From the NCBI GenBank assembly GCA_947504035.1, contig CANNGA010000015.1, positions 1 to 64,000 of the forward strand: a stretch of 64,000 nucleotides of DNA, written 5' to 3'. The notes under the pieces were generated by a model that made no database searches, was not told the DNA's origin, and saw only the letters and a program-made list of their open reading frames with translations. Numbering within the stretch: the first letter of the stretch is position 1; the number at the start of each line of letters is the position of its first letter. Positions 25,914-35,006 of this stretch are shown here, one piece after another. The DNA is from an uncultured Flavobacteriaceae bacterium. GTDB lineage: Bacteria; Bacteroidota; Bacteroidia; Flavobacteriales; Flavobacteriaceae. Position numbers and translations under genes: made by a program.

Positions 25914-27467
25914 ATGTACTATCGCTTTTTAACATTTTGTCTAGGATTGAGTACTATGCTCTCCTATTCTCAAATTCAAGATTCAACGTCAATACCGCCT
26001 GTCACTCCAAAAGACAGTTTGGTTACCAATACATCGCTTTCTCGTATCCCCGAACACATCCAAAAAGATAGCTTTAACATTAAAGCTTTAAAAGATGATC
26101 TTCAGCTCGCTGAGATAGATAGTAAATGGCGCGAAACCTTATACAATAACACCCTTTACGATACAATATACAAATCGGTAACCACATTAACCTATGCACC
26201 GGTAGACTATCCGGGGTTACCAACAGATACACTAAAAAAACGGTTAAAAGCATTAGATGCAAAAACACCTTTTAATGTGTCTTATAATCCTGCTTTAGAA
26301 AGTGTTATAAAATCATATTTAAAACACCGTAGAAAGCATTTGCAAAAATTAATGACATTAAGTGCTTATTACTTCCCGTTATTTGAGCAAGAATTAGACC
26401 GTCAAAATATTCCTTTAGAAATCAAATATTTAGCCATTGTAGAATCTGCTTTAAAACCTAAGGCAAAATCTAGAGTAGGTGCTACAGGTTTATGGCAATT
26501 TATGTTTGGTACCGGTAAAATTTACGGTTTAGATGTAAGCAGCTATGTCGACGAACGCAGCGACCCTATAAAATCTACAACAGCGGCCTCTAAATATCTG
26601 GCAGCCTTATATAAAATATTTGGTGATTGGGATTTGGCATTGGCCGCCTATAATTCTGGTCCAGGAAATGTTACCAAAGCCATTAGACGGTCTGGAGGTT
26701 ATAAAAATTATTGGAACATACGCCATAATTTACCACGAGAAACCGCTGGCTATTTGCCTGCTTTTTTAGCCAATATGTATATTTTTGAATATGCAGAAGC
26801 TCATGGTTTTAAAACATTAAAACCAGAATATAGATACATGGAGACCGATACTGTAGTTGTAAAACAACTCATCACTTTAGATCAAGTTTCTGAAGCTACC
26901 GGCACGCCAATAGAAGAACTTCAATTTTTAAATCCTTCTTATAAACTAGATATCATTCCTGTTATTAAAGGTGAAAATTACACACTGCGTTTGCCCGCTA
27001 ATACTATAGGTACATTTGTAAATAACGAAGCTGAAATTTATGCCTTTGCTAAAGCAGAATTAGATAAACGAGAAAAACCACTACCTAAATTTATTGATGC
27101 TAACGATAGAATTCGTTATAGGGTGAAATCTGGCGATTATCTGGGTAAAATATCTAGATTGTATGGGGTTCGTGTAAGTCAAATAAAACGCTGGAATGGT
27201 TTGAGAAGTAATAATCTTAAAATAGGACAACGTCTTATTATTTATCCAAGAAAACCGGCAGTTACAACAACGGTTTCCAAAAAGAAATCTAAATCAACAA
27301 AACCCCTTACTGGAGCTGTCACTATATATACCGTACAAAGTGGCGATTCACTTTGGAGCATCTCTCAAAAATTTTCTGGTGTTTCTGTTCAAAATATTAA
27401 AGATTGGAACGGTATTAGCAGTAGCAACCTAAAACCAGGTACTAAATTAAAAATAGCAAAAGGCTAA
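25914..27467 (+). CDS. MltD-like lytic transglycosylase with two LysM domains
   Basis: From ATG 25914 the protein is 517 residues. It has a signal peptide (FLTFCLGLSTMLSYSQ), a helical lead, an SLT domain with the catalytic Glu in AIVESALKPKAKSRVGATGLWQF and AAYNSGPGNV, and two C-terminal LysM repeats (YRVKSGDYLGKISRLYG and YTVQSGDSLWSISQKFSG) joined by a Lys/Thr linker. It cleaves the glycan strands of peptidoglycan in the periplasm. The TTG-initiated extension to 25857 would mask the signal peptide and is rejected. The DUF4837 gene follows after 22 nt, so the two form an operon. Confidence 0.9.
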   Translation: MYYRFLTFCLGLSTMLSYSQIQDSTSIPPVTPKDSLVTNTSLSRIPEHIQKDSFNIKALKDDLQLAEIDSKWRETLYNNTLYDTIYKSVTTLTYAPVDYPGLPTDTLKKRLKALDAKTPFNVSYNPALESVIKSYLKHRRKHLQKLMTLSAYYFPLFEQELDRQNIPLEIKYLAIVESALKPKAKSRVGATGLWQFMFGTGKIYGLDVSSYVDERSDPIKSTTAASKYLAALYKIFGDWDLALAAYNSGPGNVTKAIRRSGGYKNYWNIRHNLPRETAGYLPAFLANMYIFEYAEAHGFKTLKPEYRYMETDTVVVKQLITLDQVSEATGTPIEELQFLNPSYKLDIIPVIKGENYTLRLPANTIGTFVNNEAEIYAFAKAELDKREKPLPKFIDANDRIRYRVKSGDYLGKISRLYGVRVSQIKRWNGLRSNNLKIGQRLIIYPRKPAVTTTVSKKKSKSTKPLTGAVTIYTVQSGDSLWSISQKFSGVSVQNIKDWNGISSSNLKPGTKLKIAKG

Positions 27468-27489
27468 CCTATAAAACTGTAACACAGAC

Positions 27490-28470
27490 ATGAAAAAGAT
27501 ATTCAGTATTTTATGTATTTTTATACTCATAGCATCTTGTAAAGACTCAACGTCTAAGCAAAAAAAATTGTTATTAGATTCCCAAGGCAAAATAAATGAT
27601 GTATCCGTTGTTGTAGACAACCAAGAATGGAAAGGCAATTTAGGAGAAGCCATTAGAGATGTTTTAGCAACCCCTATCTATGGATTACCCCAGGATGAAC
27701 CTATGTTTAACATCAATCAAATTCCGCCTCAAGTCTTTACAGATTTTATTACTAGAAACAGAACTATTCTTAAAATAGAGCTTGGACAACCAGCTGGTAT
27801 CTCTATTAAAGATGATGTCTACGCGCAACCTCAAAAAGTCATAACTCTAACAGGACCAAATAAGGACGCTGCAATTACAGTTTTAAAAGAAAACGCCTCT
27901 AAAATTATAGAGACCTTTAAAAATATAGAACTGAAGCAAAAGCAACGTGTCATGCGAAAGTCTTTATACAATTCCAAAACGATTAAAGAAAAATTAGGGT
28001 TGCATATCGAGTTTCCAACAGCCTACAGAATAGCTAAAGACGATGGTAACTTTTTTTGGATTCGAAAAGATGTGCGTACGGGAACTTTAAACTTAATGCT
28101 TTATGAATTGCCTTACAATCGTATTCAAAAAAATGATAGCGTTATAAATCAAATTATAGCGATTAGAGACTCTATTGGTAAGATTCATATAGAAGGACCT
28201 ACAGAGGGCTCTTATATGTCCACAGAAGACGTCTATACGCCTTTTCACGGTGAAACGATATTAGATAACAAACCTACTTTAGAAACCAAAGGCATTTGGG
28301 AAGTTAAAAATGCCTTTATGGGAGGCCCATACATTAACTACGCTATAGATGACAAAATAAACAAACGTTGGATCCTAGCAGAAGGTTTTGCTTTTGCCCC
28401 ATCTGTAGAAAAACGCAATTATATGTTTGAATTAGAAGCGATTATAAAAACGATACACATCGATAAATAA
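27490..28470 (+). CDS. DUF4837 family lipoprotein
   Basis: The 326-residue protein has a lipoprotein signal (ILIASC, Cys17) and the DUF4837 pattern: SQGKINDVSVVVDNQEWKG, GEAIRDVLATPIYGLPQDEPMFNI and a second half with FFWIRKD and GPYINYAIDD. The family is confined to Bacteroidota and has no known function. It is the second gene of a unit with the MltD-like enzyme, so a role in envelope turnover is plausible. A terminator follows. Confidence 0.88.
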   Translation: MKKIFSILCIFILIASCKDSTSKQKKLLLDSQGKINDVSVVVDNQEWKGNLGEAIRDVLATPIYGLPQDEPMFNINQIPPQVFTDFITRNRTILKIELGQPAGISIKDDVYAQPQKVITLTGPNKDAAITVLKENASKIIETFKNIELKQKQRVMRKSLYNSKTIKEKLGLHIEFPTAYRIAKDDGNFFWIRKDVRTGTLNLMLYELPYNRIQKNDSVINQIIAIRDSIGKIHIEGPTEGSYMSTEDVYTPFHGETILDNKPTLETKGIWEVKNAFMGGPYINYAIDDKINKRWILAEGFAFAPSVEKRNYMFELEAIIKTIHIDK

Positions 28471-28494
28471 AAACGTAAACATAAAGGAAATACT

Positions 28495-28527
28495 AAGGTG
28501 GTCAATTGTAATTTGCCACCTTTTTTT
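28495..28527 (+). terminator. Terminator of the mltD-like/DUF4837 operon
   Basis: Stem AAGGTGG (28495-28501) with CCACCTT (28516-28522), 14-nt loop, seven T. Confidence 0.75.
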
Positions 28528-28689
28528 ATGCCTTTTCCAGAACTAAAGACACTCTTAACTGTACACTACAGTTTTGTAATGTTCATACACCACACCCTAA
28601 AACCAAAATACTTTTTAAATTGTAGCGCTATGGTACTGCTCTAAATTGCACTAAAATTTGTAATCTTCACAACACAGGTAGTCCACAGT

Positions 28690-28930
28690 AACCTATTTAA
28701 AACATGCTTTTAAATTTAAGAACCTACGCAACGTTTGCTTTTCTAAGCGACCAAGATCTCCAAAGTCATACAAAAGTGTCCGCAAAGCTCTTAAAATACG
28801 CTTCACTAGACGCTCAAAGTCATTTCTTCTTCTATACACAAAGATAAACTCATAAGCATAGGCGAACTTCAATCTACAATACGCAAATCTCATAGCTTTC
28901 TTAAAAAAGTTACCTTTAGAAAGTTTCAAT
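28690..28930. other. Less AT-rich island with short ORFs on both strands; small gene, RNA or relic
   Basis: This 240-nt island is visibly richer in G and C than the sequence on either side. Two short frames compete. On the plus strand a 47-codon ORF (28704-28847, starting MLLNLRTYATFAFLSDQ) looks natural. On the minus strand a 66-codon ORF from ATG 28893 (to 28693) is rich in Arg/Lys and aromatic residues (VYRRRNDFERLVKRI). Neither resembles a family known to me. It could equally be a non-coding RNA or a decayed gene. It directly precedes the DnaA box region. Confidence 0.35.
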
Positions 28931-29780
28931 AGCTTTTCAATTTTAAATCCAAATTTTCATTTTTTTAGAGTTATCCACATTATATACTATATATATCTTT
29001 TTCTTTTAAAATTTAAAAAAATAAATGGTGGTTATTATAGGCTGTTAATATCTGGTATAACTTTATTGATTATTATTTTGAAATGTACCTTATAGATACT
29101 TGTTGATAGGAAATGAACAGGATATGATATAACTAAACACTTAAAAAATAATACTTTAAAAAAAGCTATTAACAAGTGTTGAAAACTCAAATTCACCTTC
29201 TTTTTTTAATAATAAGATCTATTAACAACACTTAAAACTAAAGAATTTAGTGCTGATAACTTAACCAAAAATTTACACTAACTAATTAGGATGTTAATAG
29301 AATGTTATGGGTTGTAAAATTTTATCGATTTTCCTAGATAATTTTTTAAAATCTAATCAATAGATATTAACATGTCATTAATACTCTAGTTAACAGAAAT
29401 AGGGTTATTAACAATGCAAACGTCCTATGTTACTTGAATCCCTCATACAGTGCTGTTTAAGCTTTTTTAGTTTTAAAGTAGGTAAAGAACCAAAAGCTTA
29501 TTTGAATTTAAAATTTAAAACACAGCGATTCAAAGTATCATAATTTATGTTTATATCCTATGTTTTACTGCTATACTATACCAAAGTTAAAGTAAAGAAG
29601 TTTTTTAAAAGTGCGCGCTCTTTATACAGTTCATAATAGATAACATTTTAGAAACTGTGTTAAGTTGATCTATATAATAATTGTGTCTGTAATTTTATAT
29701 ATTATCAATTAGCGGGGATTATGATGTGTAAAAAATAAGTCAGTTATTTTTAGTAAATTTGAAACTTCAAAATTAACAGA
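28931..29780. other. oriC: Candidate chromosomal replication origin (oriC)
   Basis: No coding signal is seen here and AT content is very high. A perfect DnaA box TTATCCACA lies at 28971-28979, followed by an AT-only-like unwinding stretch (28980-29030). The octamer TATTAACA, one change from the DnaA-box tail, occurs six times within 371 nt: forward at 29167, 29220, 29365 and 29406, reverse at 29043 and 29292. Plus-strand genes to the left are C-rich relative to G, and those to the right are G-rich, as expected on the two sides of an origin. mnmG, rnpA and two parS sites are nearby. dnaA itself is not in the window. Confidence 0.65.
29754..29761 (+). promoter_or_regulatory. TAnnTTTG element of rpiB
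   Basis: TAAATTTG, 35 nt upstream of the rpiB ATG. Confidence 0.5.
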
Positions 29781-29796
29781 TAAATACACTTCAAAT

Positions 29797-30231
29797 ATGA
29801 CCATTTCCATAGGAAACGACCACGCAGGAACGGACTATAAATTTGCTATAAAAACGTTCTTAGAAGAAAAAGGATATACCGTGACTAATTTTGGTACCGA
29901 TGCAAATGATAGTGTAGATTATCCAGATTTTGTGCATCCTGTAGCTAAAACAATAGCAGATGCCTCTGCAGATTTTGGTATTCTAGTTTGTGGTAGTGCC
30001 AATGGTGTGGCCATGACCGCAAATAAATATCAAGAAGTAAGAGCTGGTTTGTGTTGGACTAACGAGATCGTTACTTTAATACGTCAGCATAACAATGCTA
30101 ATATTTTATGCATTCCTGCTCGTTTTACAGCAATTCCACAAGCGTTACAAATGGTAGAAACGTTTTTAAACACCAAGTTTGAAGGTGGAAGACATCAAAA
30201 CAGAATTGATAAAATCCCTTTGTCTTGTTAG
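29797..30231 (+). CDS. rpiB: Ribose-5-phosphate isomerase B
   Basis: RpiB interconverts ribose 5-phosphate and ribulose 5-phosphate in the pentose phosphate pathway. The 144-residue protein has the GNDHAGTDYK start with Asp-His, the DYPDF motif, the catalytic Cys in VCGSANGVAMTANK, and RQHNNANIL carrying the ring-opening His. It is of normal length. It is the first gene to the right of the origin candidate. The loop reads CGSANG rather than the more common CGTGxG, a small variation. Confidence 0.93.
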   Translation: MTISIGNDHAGTDYKFAIKTFLEEKGYTVTNFGTDANDSVDYPDFVHPVAKTIADASADFGILVCGSANGVAMTANKYQEVRAGLCWTNEIVTLIRQHNNANILCIPARFTAIPQALQMVETFLNTKFEGGRHQNRIDKIPLSC

Positions 30232-30403
30232 AAAGCCTTTAGGTCGTATTTAATTATATTCGTTATTTTTTTAATTCTAAAGTTATTTTACACTTTGGCA
30301 ATTAAAACTTATTTTCTATTTAAGAAACCAATCAACTTGTAATAAAAATAGTAACTTTAGCTAAGTTTTAAGTCTATTTGTTGTTATACTTAGCCTAAAG
30401 TTT

Positions 30404-31324
30404 ATGAGCCAAGCACATTATCATGACCATGCGCACCACCATCATGGTGATTTAAAAGGACGTAATCTCATGATATCTATTGTGCTGAATATTGTTATTA
30501 CAATAGTGCAGATTATTGGTGGTTTATGGTCTGGAAGCTTATCCTTATTAAGTGATGCGTTGCACAATTTTAGTGATGTAGTGTCATTAATTGTAAGTTA
30601 CATCGCAAACAAACTCACCAAGAAAAAAGCGTCTTTACAAAAAACATTTGGTTACAAACGTGCAGAAATTGTAGCTGCATTTATTAACGCAGCTACACTT
30701 ATTATTGTTGCTGCACTTTTAATGGTAGAAGCTATAAAACGGTTTCAAAATCCGCAAAGCATCAAATCTTATTTAGTAATACTATTGTCTATTATAGCCA
30801 TACTTGGTAATGGTTTTAGTGTACTGCTTTTAAAGAAAGATGCGAATGCCAATATGAATATGAAAAGTGCCTATTTACATTTATTAACAGACATGATGGC
30901 CAGTGTAGCCGTATTAATAGGTGGACTTTTAATGACTTATTACCAATGGTATTGGGTAGATAGTGTACTTACTTTTGCTATAGCCGTCTATTTGGTTTGG
31001 ATGGGTTTTAATTTATTAAAGCGTTCTACAAAAGTGTTGATGTTATTTACACCAGATGCTATTCCTGTACAAACCATTGTTAATGAAATTAATGCGTTTA
31101 AAAGCATAAAAAACGTACACCATGTGCATGTTTGGCAACTTAATGAAGATGAGGTGCATTTAGAAGCTCATATCGATTTTCATGAAGATATTACATTGTC
31201 TCAATTTGATGCTATTTTACAAGATATTGAGGCTTTTGTGTTTCAAAATTATGAAATCAATCATGTTAATATTCAACCTGAATTTGGAAAAGATGATGCT
31301 AAAGAAGTCATTGTACAGGATTGA
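30404..31324 (+). CDS. Cation diffusion facilitator (zinc/cobalt exporter, ZitB/CzcD-like)
   Basis: The 306-residue inner-membrane protein begins with a His-rich stretch (HYHDHAHHHHGD) typical of Zn-handling CDF proteins, has six hydrophobic segments, the metal-site motifs SDALHNFSD and HLLTDMMAS, and a C-terminal cytoplasmic domain with HHVHVWQLNEDEVHLEAHIDF, which holds regulatory metal-binding histidines. It exports Zn(II) or a similar divalent ion in exchange for protons. It is 172 nt after rpiB on the same strand. Confidence 0.93.
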   Translation: MSQAHYHDHAHHHHGDLKGRNLMISIVLNIVITIVQIIGGLWSGSLSLLSDALHNFSDVVSLIVSYIANKLTKKKASLQKTFGYKRAEIVAAFINAATLIIVAALLMVEAIKRFQNPQSIKSYLVILLSIIAILGNGFSVLLLKKDANANMNMKSAYLHLLTDMMASVAVLIGGLLMTYYQWYWVDSVLTFAIAVYLVWMGFNLLKRSTKVLMLFTPDAIPVQTIVNEINAFKSIKNVHHVHVWQLNEDEVHLEAHIDFHEDITLSQFDAILQDIEAFVFQNYEINHVNIQPEFGKDDAKEVIVQD

Positions 31325-31526
31325 TTGTGTATTTGATACAGTTTTATAAAGCACTATTTTACACGTTATACGATATCTAATTAATTTTGAATTTATATTT
31401 TTAAGAAAGGATTTATTAACAGGATTTAAATAGATGACCTTAGAATGAGAAGGCTTTTAGAAGTATCGATAAAATTTGGGTAAGGTCTGGTACCCGTAGA
31501 ATATTTATGTGCAATGGTCTTATTAA

Positions 31527-31563
31527 ATTCACATTTATTATTTTTAAAATAATAAATGTGAAT
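31527..31563. repeat. Perfect 18-bp inverted repeat (AT-rich hairpin)
   Basis: Arms 31527-31544 and 31546-31563 are perfectly complementary around one central T. It lies between the convergent CDF and GH16 genes and can act as a terminator in either direction. It shares TCACAT with the next hairpin. Confidence 0.8.
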
Positions 31564-31573
31564 ACTGTTTTGT

Positions 31574-31618
31574 AATCACATCGTAATCTGTATATTATGT
31601 ACGGATTACGATGTGATT
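31574..31618. terminator. 15-bp inverted repeat directly after the GH16 stop codon
   Basis: Arms AATCACATCGTAATC (31574-31588) and its complement (31604-31618) enclose 15 nt that pair further in part. It begins 3 nt after the GH16 stop on the minus strand, so it is most likely the 3' hairpin of that transcript. Confidence 0.7.
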
Positions 31619-31620
31619 TA

Positions 31621-32904
31621 TTAATTTTCAATAAACTCCATTTTCCATTTTGCCCAATCATTTGTATTTTTATACTGGTCTTTTAAAAGTATTGGCGCAT
31701 CGTCAGTAGCATCTTTAGGACGCAAAATTTTTCCAGTTTCTTTATTTAGAATATACACATAACCATCTCCTGCATCAAGTGTTTTCCATTGACTCCAAGA
31801 ACCGCCAAATGATGTGTCTTTTTGTAATAATAGTGCACCATCGGTATTCGATTCTGGTCTAAAGTATTTCTCCGAAGATTTATTTATGAAATAAAAGTAC
31901 CCTTTAGAAGTGTTTCGAATAGACCATTGCGTCCAGTCGCCTTTAGCGTTTAATGGAGATTGCGAAATAATAGTATTATCAGCATTTCCTAAAATTCTTA
32001 ACCATTTTTTTGTTTTCTTATTTACCAAGCGAAAATGGCTTTTTTTGTAGACTCTTATATAATCTACTGTGGCATTAGAAAGATGACCAATAGGTTGATT
32101 TTTAAAATCGCCATCACCAAAACTTGCACCTACCGAAAGCCATAACCATTCTTGTACGTTGGGCACCCATTTACCACTATAACTCACTGTTTTTTTACCA
32201 TCGTAATAGATATCCATTTTTTCTGCCGTCCAGTCCAAACCAAAAGTATGGTACCCATCGTGTAGATTAGCAGCGTCATAACGTTTTGTATTGGCCTTAT
32301 GACTGGCACCATATCCATCTATATGTACTACAGCTTTTGTAAAATTACCAACCCAAGCAGATTCAAATACATCTATTTCGGCACCATCTCTTCCAGAATC
32401 ATCAATAAGCCCTTGGTTAGCACCTTGCAACCAGAAGGCGGTATGATTTCCTTTTTGTGTATTTGCAATTTTAAGACGAACTTCAATAAATCCAAATTTT
32501 GGTTCGTATTTACCTCTAGAATCTACACTGCCACAATGCATTGTATTTTTATCTTTTTTGGTACCTCTTAAAACCAGTTGTCCTTTTCCATTAAGATAGG
32601 CATTGGCTTTTACCCACCACCAATCAGACACACCTTGTTTTGGTCTTGGCGTTCGCGATTTCGAACTTACGGTAACATTCCATTTGGTAGTATCTATAGT
32701 TGTACCATCAAATTCATCTCCCCAAACTTGAACCCATGAATCATTTGCATTTTTATTTGTTGTTTCATGTATTAGAGGTTGGTGTTTGTTAGGAACGTTA
32801 AAGGGCGTTGTAACTGTTGTTATTTCATTTTGTGATAAGTCTTCATGGTCACAGTTAAAAAGCAATAGAGATACTAGTAAAAAAAGTAATTTGTGTGTTT
32901 TCAT
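31621..32904 (-). CDS. GH16 glycoside hydrolase lipoprotein with C-terminal trefoil-like repeats
   Basis: The 427-residue protein has a lipoprotein signal (LLLFNC), a GH16 catalytic domain (about 55-300) with WVQVWGDEFDG and the catalytic motif GAEIDVFES (E-I-D-V-F-E, the beta-bulge form of laminarinase-like GH16), and a C-terminal part (about 300-427) with three similar blocks of about 45 residues each ending in a W-x-x-W-type motif (GDWTQWSI, GSWSQWKT, NDWAKWKM). These look like a carbohydrate-binding beta-trefoil. Likely substrate is a beta-glucan or marine galactan; the exact one cannot be told. The lipid anchor suggests display on the cell surface. Confidence 0.88.
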   Translation of the reverse strand: MKTHKLLFLLVSLLLFNCDHEDLSQNEITTVTTPFNVPNKHQPLIHETTNKNANDSWVQVWGDEFDGTTIDTTKWNVTVSSKSRTPRPKQGVSDWWWVKANAYLNGKGQLVLRGTKKDKNTMHCGSVDSRGKYEPKFGFIEVRLKIANTQKGNHTAFWLQGANQGLIDDSGRDGAEIDVFESAWVGNFTKAVVHIDGYGASHKANTKRYDAANLHDGYHTFGLDWTAEKMDIYYDGKKTVSYSGKWVPNVQEWLWLSVGASFGDGDFKNQPIGHLSNATVDYIRVYKKSHFRLVNKKTKKWLRILGNADNTIISQSPLNAKGDWTQWSIRNTSKGYFYFINKSSEKYFRPESNTDGALLLQKDTSFGGSWSQWKTLDAGDGYVYILNKETGKILRPKDATDDAPILLKDQYKNTNDWAKWKMEFIEN

Positions 32905-32932
32905 TTTAGTGTAATTTTAGTCAAGTTTTTGC

Positions 32933-32940
32933 CAAAATTA
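32933..32940 (-). promoter_or_regulatory. TAnnTTTG element of the GH16 gene
   Basis: TAATTTTG on the minus strand, about 28 nt upstream of ATG 32904. Confidence 0.45.
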
Positions 32941-33156
32941 CATTAAAAAAGTATTTAGATTACTTTTTATTGATTATTTTTTCTTACACTAAAACAATTT
33001 TTTTTCAGTAGAATTCAAACGTATTTGTAGGTCTTAGAATGATTTCAAAATAACGTATTTTCATTTTAAAATAGTTAAAGCTTTGCCTATTTTAGGTAAA
33101 GTGTTTTTATCTTTAGGGGGGAGAAAACAATCAATATTTAAATTAGTAGTAACAAA

Positions 33157-34143
33157 ATGAAGTATAGAACATTAGGAAGTACAGGCATTCAAGTTTCAGA
33201 AATAAGTTTAGGGACTTGGCAAGTAGGCGGTAAATGGGGGAGTGCTTTTAATGCTAAAAATGCAGCACAAATTTTAAATGAAGCTGTAGATCAAGGCATT
33301 AATTTTATAGACACAGCCGATGTTTATGAAAATGGTTTAAGCGAACGTGCTGTTGGTGAATTGGTACGCTCACGTTCAGAAAAAATACATATTGCTACAA
33401 AATGTGGCCGATTTATTAACCCGCATGTTAGTGATGGTTACCAACCAAAAGTATTGCGACAGTATGTAGAACAAAGTCTTAAAAATACAGGTTTAGATTG
33501 TATTGATTTGATACAGTTGCACTGTCCACCAACCGAAGTCTATTACCGCCAAGAAATTTTCGAAGAATTTGATAAGCTAAAAGCAGAAGGTAAACTATTA
33601 AATTTAGGGGTAAGTGTAGAAAAAGTTGAAGAAGCTTTAAAAGCTATAGACTATCCAAATGTAAAAACAGTTCAGATTATATGTAATATGTTTAGGCACC
33701 GCCCAACTGAATTGTTTTTTAAAGAAGCCCAAAAGCGAAATATAGGTATTATTGCAAGAGTACCTCTAGCGAGTGGTTTATTAACAGGAAAATTTAATAA
33801 AGACAGTACGTTCTTAAAAGACGACCATAGGCATTTTAACCGTAATGGAGAAGCTTTTGATAAAGGAGAAACTTTTTCGGGTATTGATTACCACTTAGGG
33901 TTAGAGGCCGTTGCACAATTACAAACTATTTTTAAGGAAAAAGCGCCATTAGCTCAAGTGGCTTTAAAATGGATATTAATGCATGATGCCGTAAGTTGTA
34001 TCATTCCAGGTGTGTCTAAATTGGAACAATTACATTCTAATTTAAAAGCACAAGAAATTCCTAATTTATCTCATGAAGAGATGGCAGCTGTAGAAACTGT
34101 TTATAAGACTTTAATAAAACCATCTGTACATCATAAGTGGTAA
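33157..34143 (+). CDS. Aldo/keto reductase
   Basis: The 328-residue protein is an NADPH-dependent aldo/keto reductase. The catalytic tetrad is visible: Asp and Tyr in FIDTADVYENG (about 47-57), Lys in ATKCGRF, and His in DLIQLHCP. The VKTVQIICNMF and C-terminal IPGVSKLEQLHSNL segments bind the cofactor. Substrate is unknown. Closest in feel to the general oxidoreductase group with YghZ-like members. It precedes two unrelated-looking genes on the same strand with short gaps (34 and 76 nt). Confidence 0.9.
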   Translation: MKYRTLGSTGIQVSEISLGTWQVGGKWGSAFNAKNAAQILNEAVDQGINFIDTADVYENGLSERAVGELVRSRSEKIHIATKCGRFINPHVSDGYQPKVLRQYVEQSLKNTGLDCIDLIQLHCPPTEVYYRQEIFEEFDKLKAEGKLLNLGVSVEKVEEALKAIDYPNVKTVQIICNMFRHRPTELFFKEAQKRNIGIIARVPLASGLLTGKFNKDSTFLKDDHRHFNRNGEAFDKGETFSGIDYHLGLEAVAQLQTIFKEKAPLAQVALKWILMHDAVSCIIPGVSKLEQLHSNLKAQEIPNLSHEEMAAVETVYKTLIKPSVHHKW

Positions 34144-34177
34144 TTAATAATAGAGTACTATTTAAATTATATAAGAA

Positions 34178-34930
34178 ATGAGTGATAATCTATTTAATAG
34201 GTCAGGAAACATAATAATTCCTAATACAGGTGTGAAGTATTCTAAATTATTAGAACAATTCATGAATCCATTTATAGAAGAAATGGAAGATATAGAATAT
34301 ATGGAAGATATGATAGAATTGGCTATAGTTGCTTGGAATATTGCCACTATTAGTGGTTCTGTTAGAAATACCGATTTAGATGAAAAATTAAATGTTTTTT
34401 CTAAAATGAAGAAAAAGCATTTAATAAAAAAAATGATCGCTTATAAGAAGGAAAAATATAGTGAATATAAGATGTTTATAGTCGATTTTGAATTGGAGGA
34501 AACTCCTTTGAGTGAAGACCCAATATTGCGAGTCCTAACGCAAGAGGAGGAAGTCTATAATTTTAATACGACGCCTGCTGAAGATGAAGATACACGAAAC
34601 TTTTCTGAAGACGGCTATATAAATCGCTATGCTATTATTTTAAAACCACAAGAACCTTTTATAAATTGGATTTCTACCTTATATCCTGATGAAGACCATA
34701 GTGCTTTACAAAGCACAGTTTATTTGATTGATGACGGTACTGTAGATGTAGAAAAATGGTTAAAAAAGAAATTTGATACCTTTTTCAAATTAGAACTAGA
34801 AGGGTGGCATTCAAATAAAAAAGAATGGCCTCAAAAACGCAATTATAAAATGTTTAAACTCTGGTTTAGAGTTGATATATCTCAAGTGCTATATGATGTA
34901 GAAAAAAAGCCATTATTGAAAACTGAATAA
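34178..34930 (+). CDS. Hypothetical cytoplasmic protein
   Basis: The 250-residue protein has no signal peptide or membrane segment. It is acidic near the N terminus (EEMEDIEYMEDMIELAIVAWNIATISG) and has Lys-rich stretches in the middle and end (KKMIAYKKEKYSEY, KKEWPQKRNYKMFK). I do not recognise the family. It starts 34 nt after the aldo/keto reductase, so the two may be transcribed together. Confidence 0.65.
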   Translation: MSDNLFNRSGNIIIPNTGVKYSKLLEQFMNPFIEEMEDIEYMEDMIELAIVAWNIATISGSVRNTDLDEKLNVFSKMKKKHLIKKMIAYKKEKYSEYKMFIVDFELEETPLSEDPILRVLTQEEEVYNFNTTPAEDEDTRNFSEDGYINRYAIILKPQEPFINWISTLYPDEDHSALQSTVYLIDDGTVDVEKWLKKKFDTFFKLELEGWHSNKKEWPQKRNYKMFKLWFRVDISQVLYDVEKKPLLKTE

Positions 34931-35006
34931 TGAGTTTGAGATAAAAATTAATCTACTTTTTATCCTATAAACAAATGTTTTTTATAAATATGCCCGTTTT
35001 TAAACT

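Noticed and set aside
31440-31661. Minus-strand 73-codon ORF
   Set aside because: It runs through the two inverted repeats and overlaps the end of the GH16 gene; no coding character.
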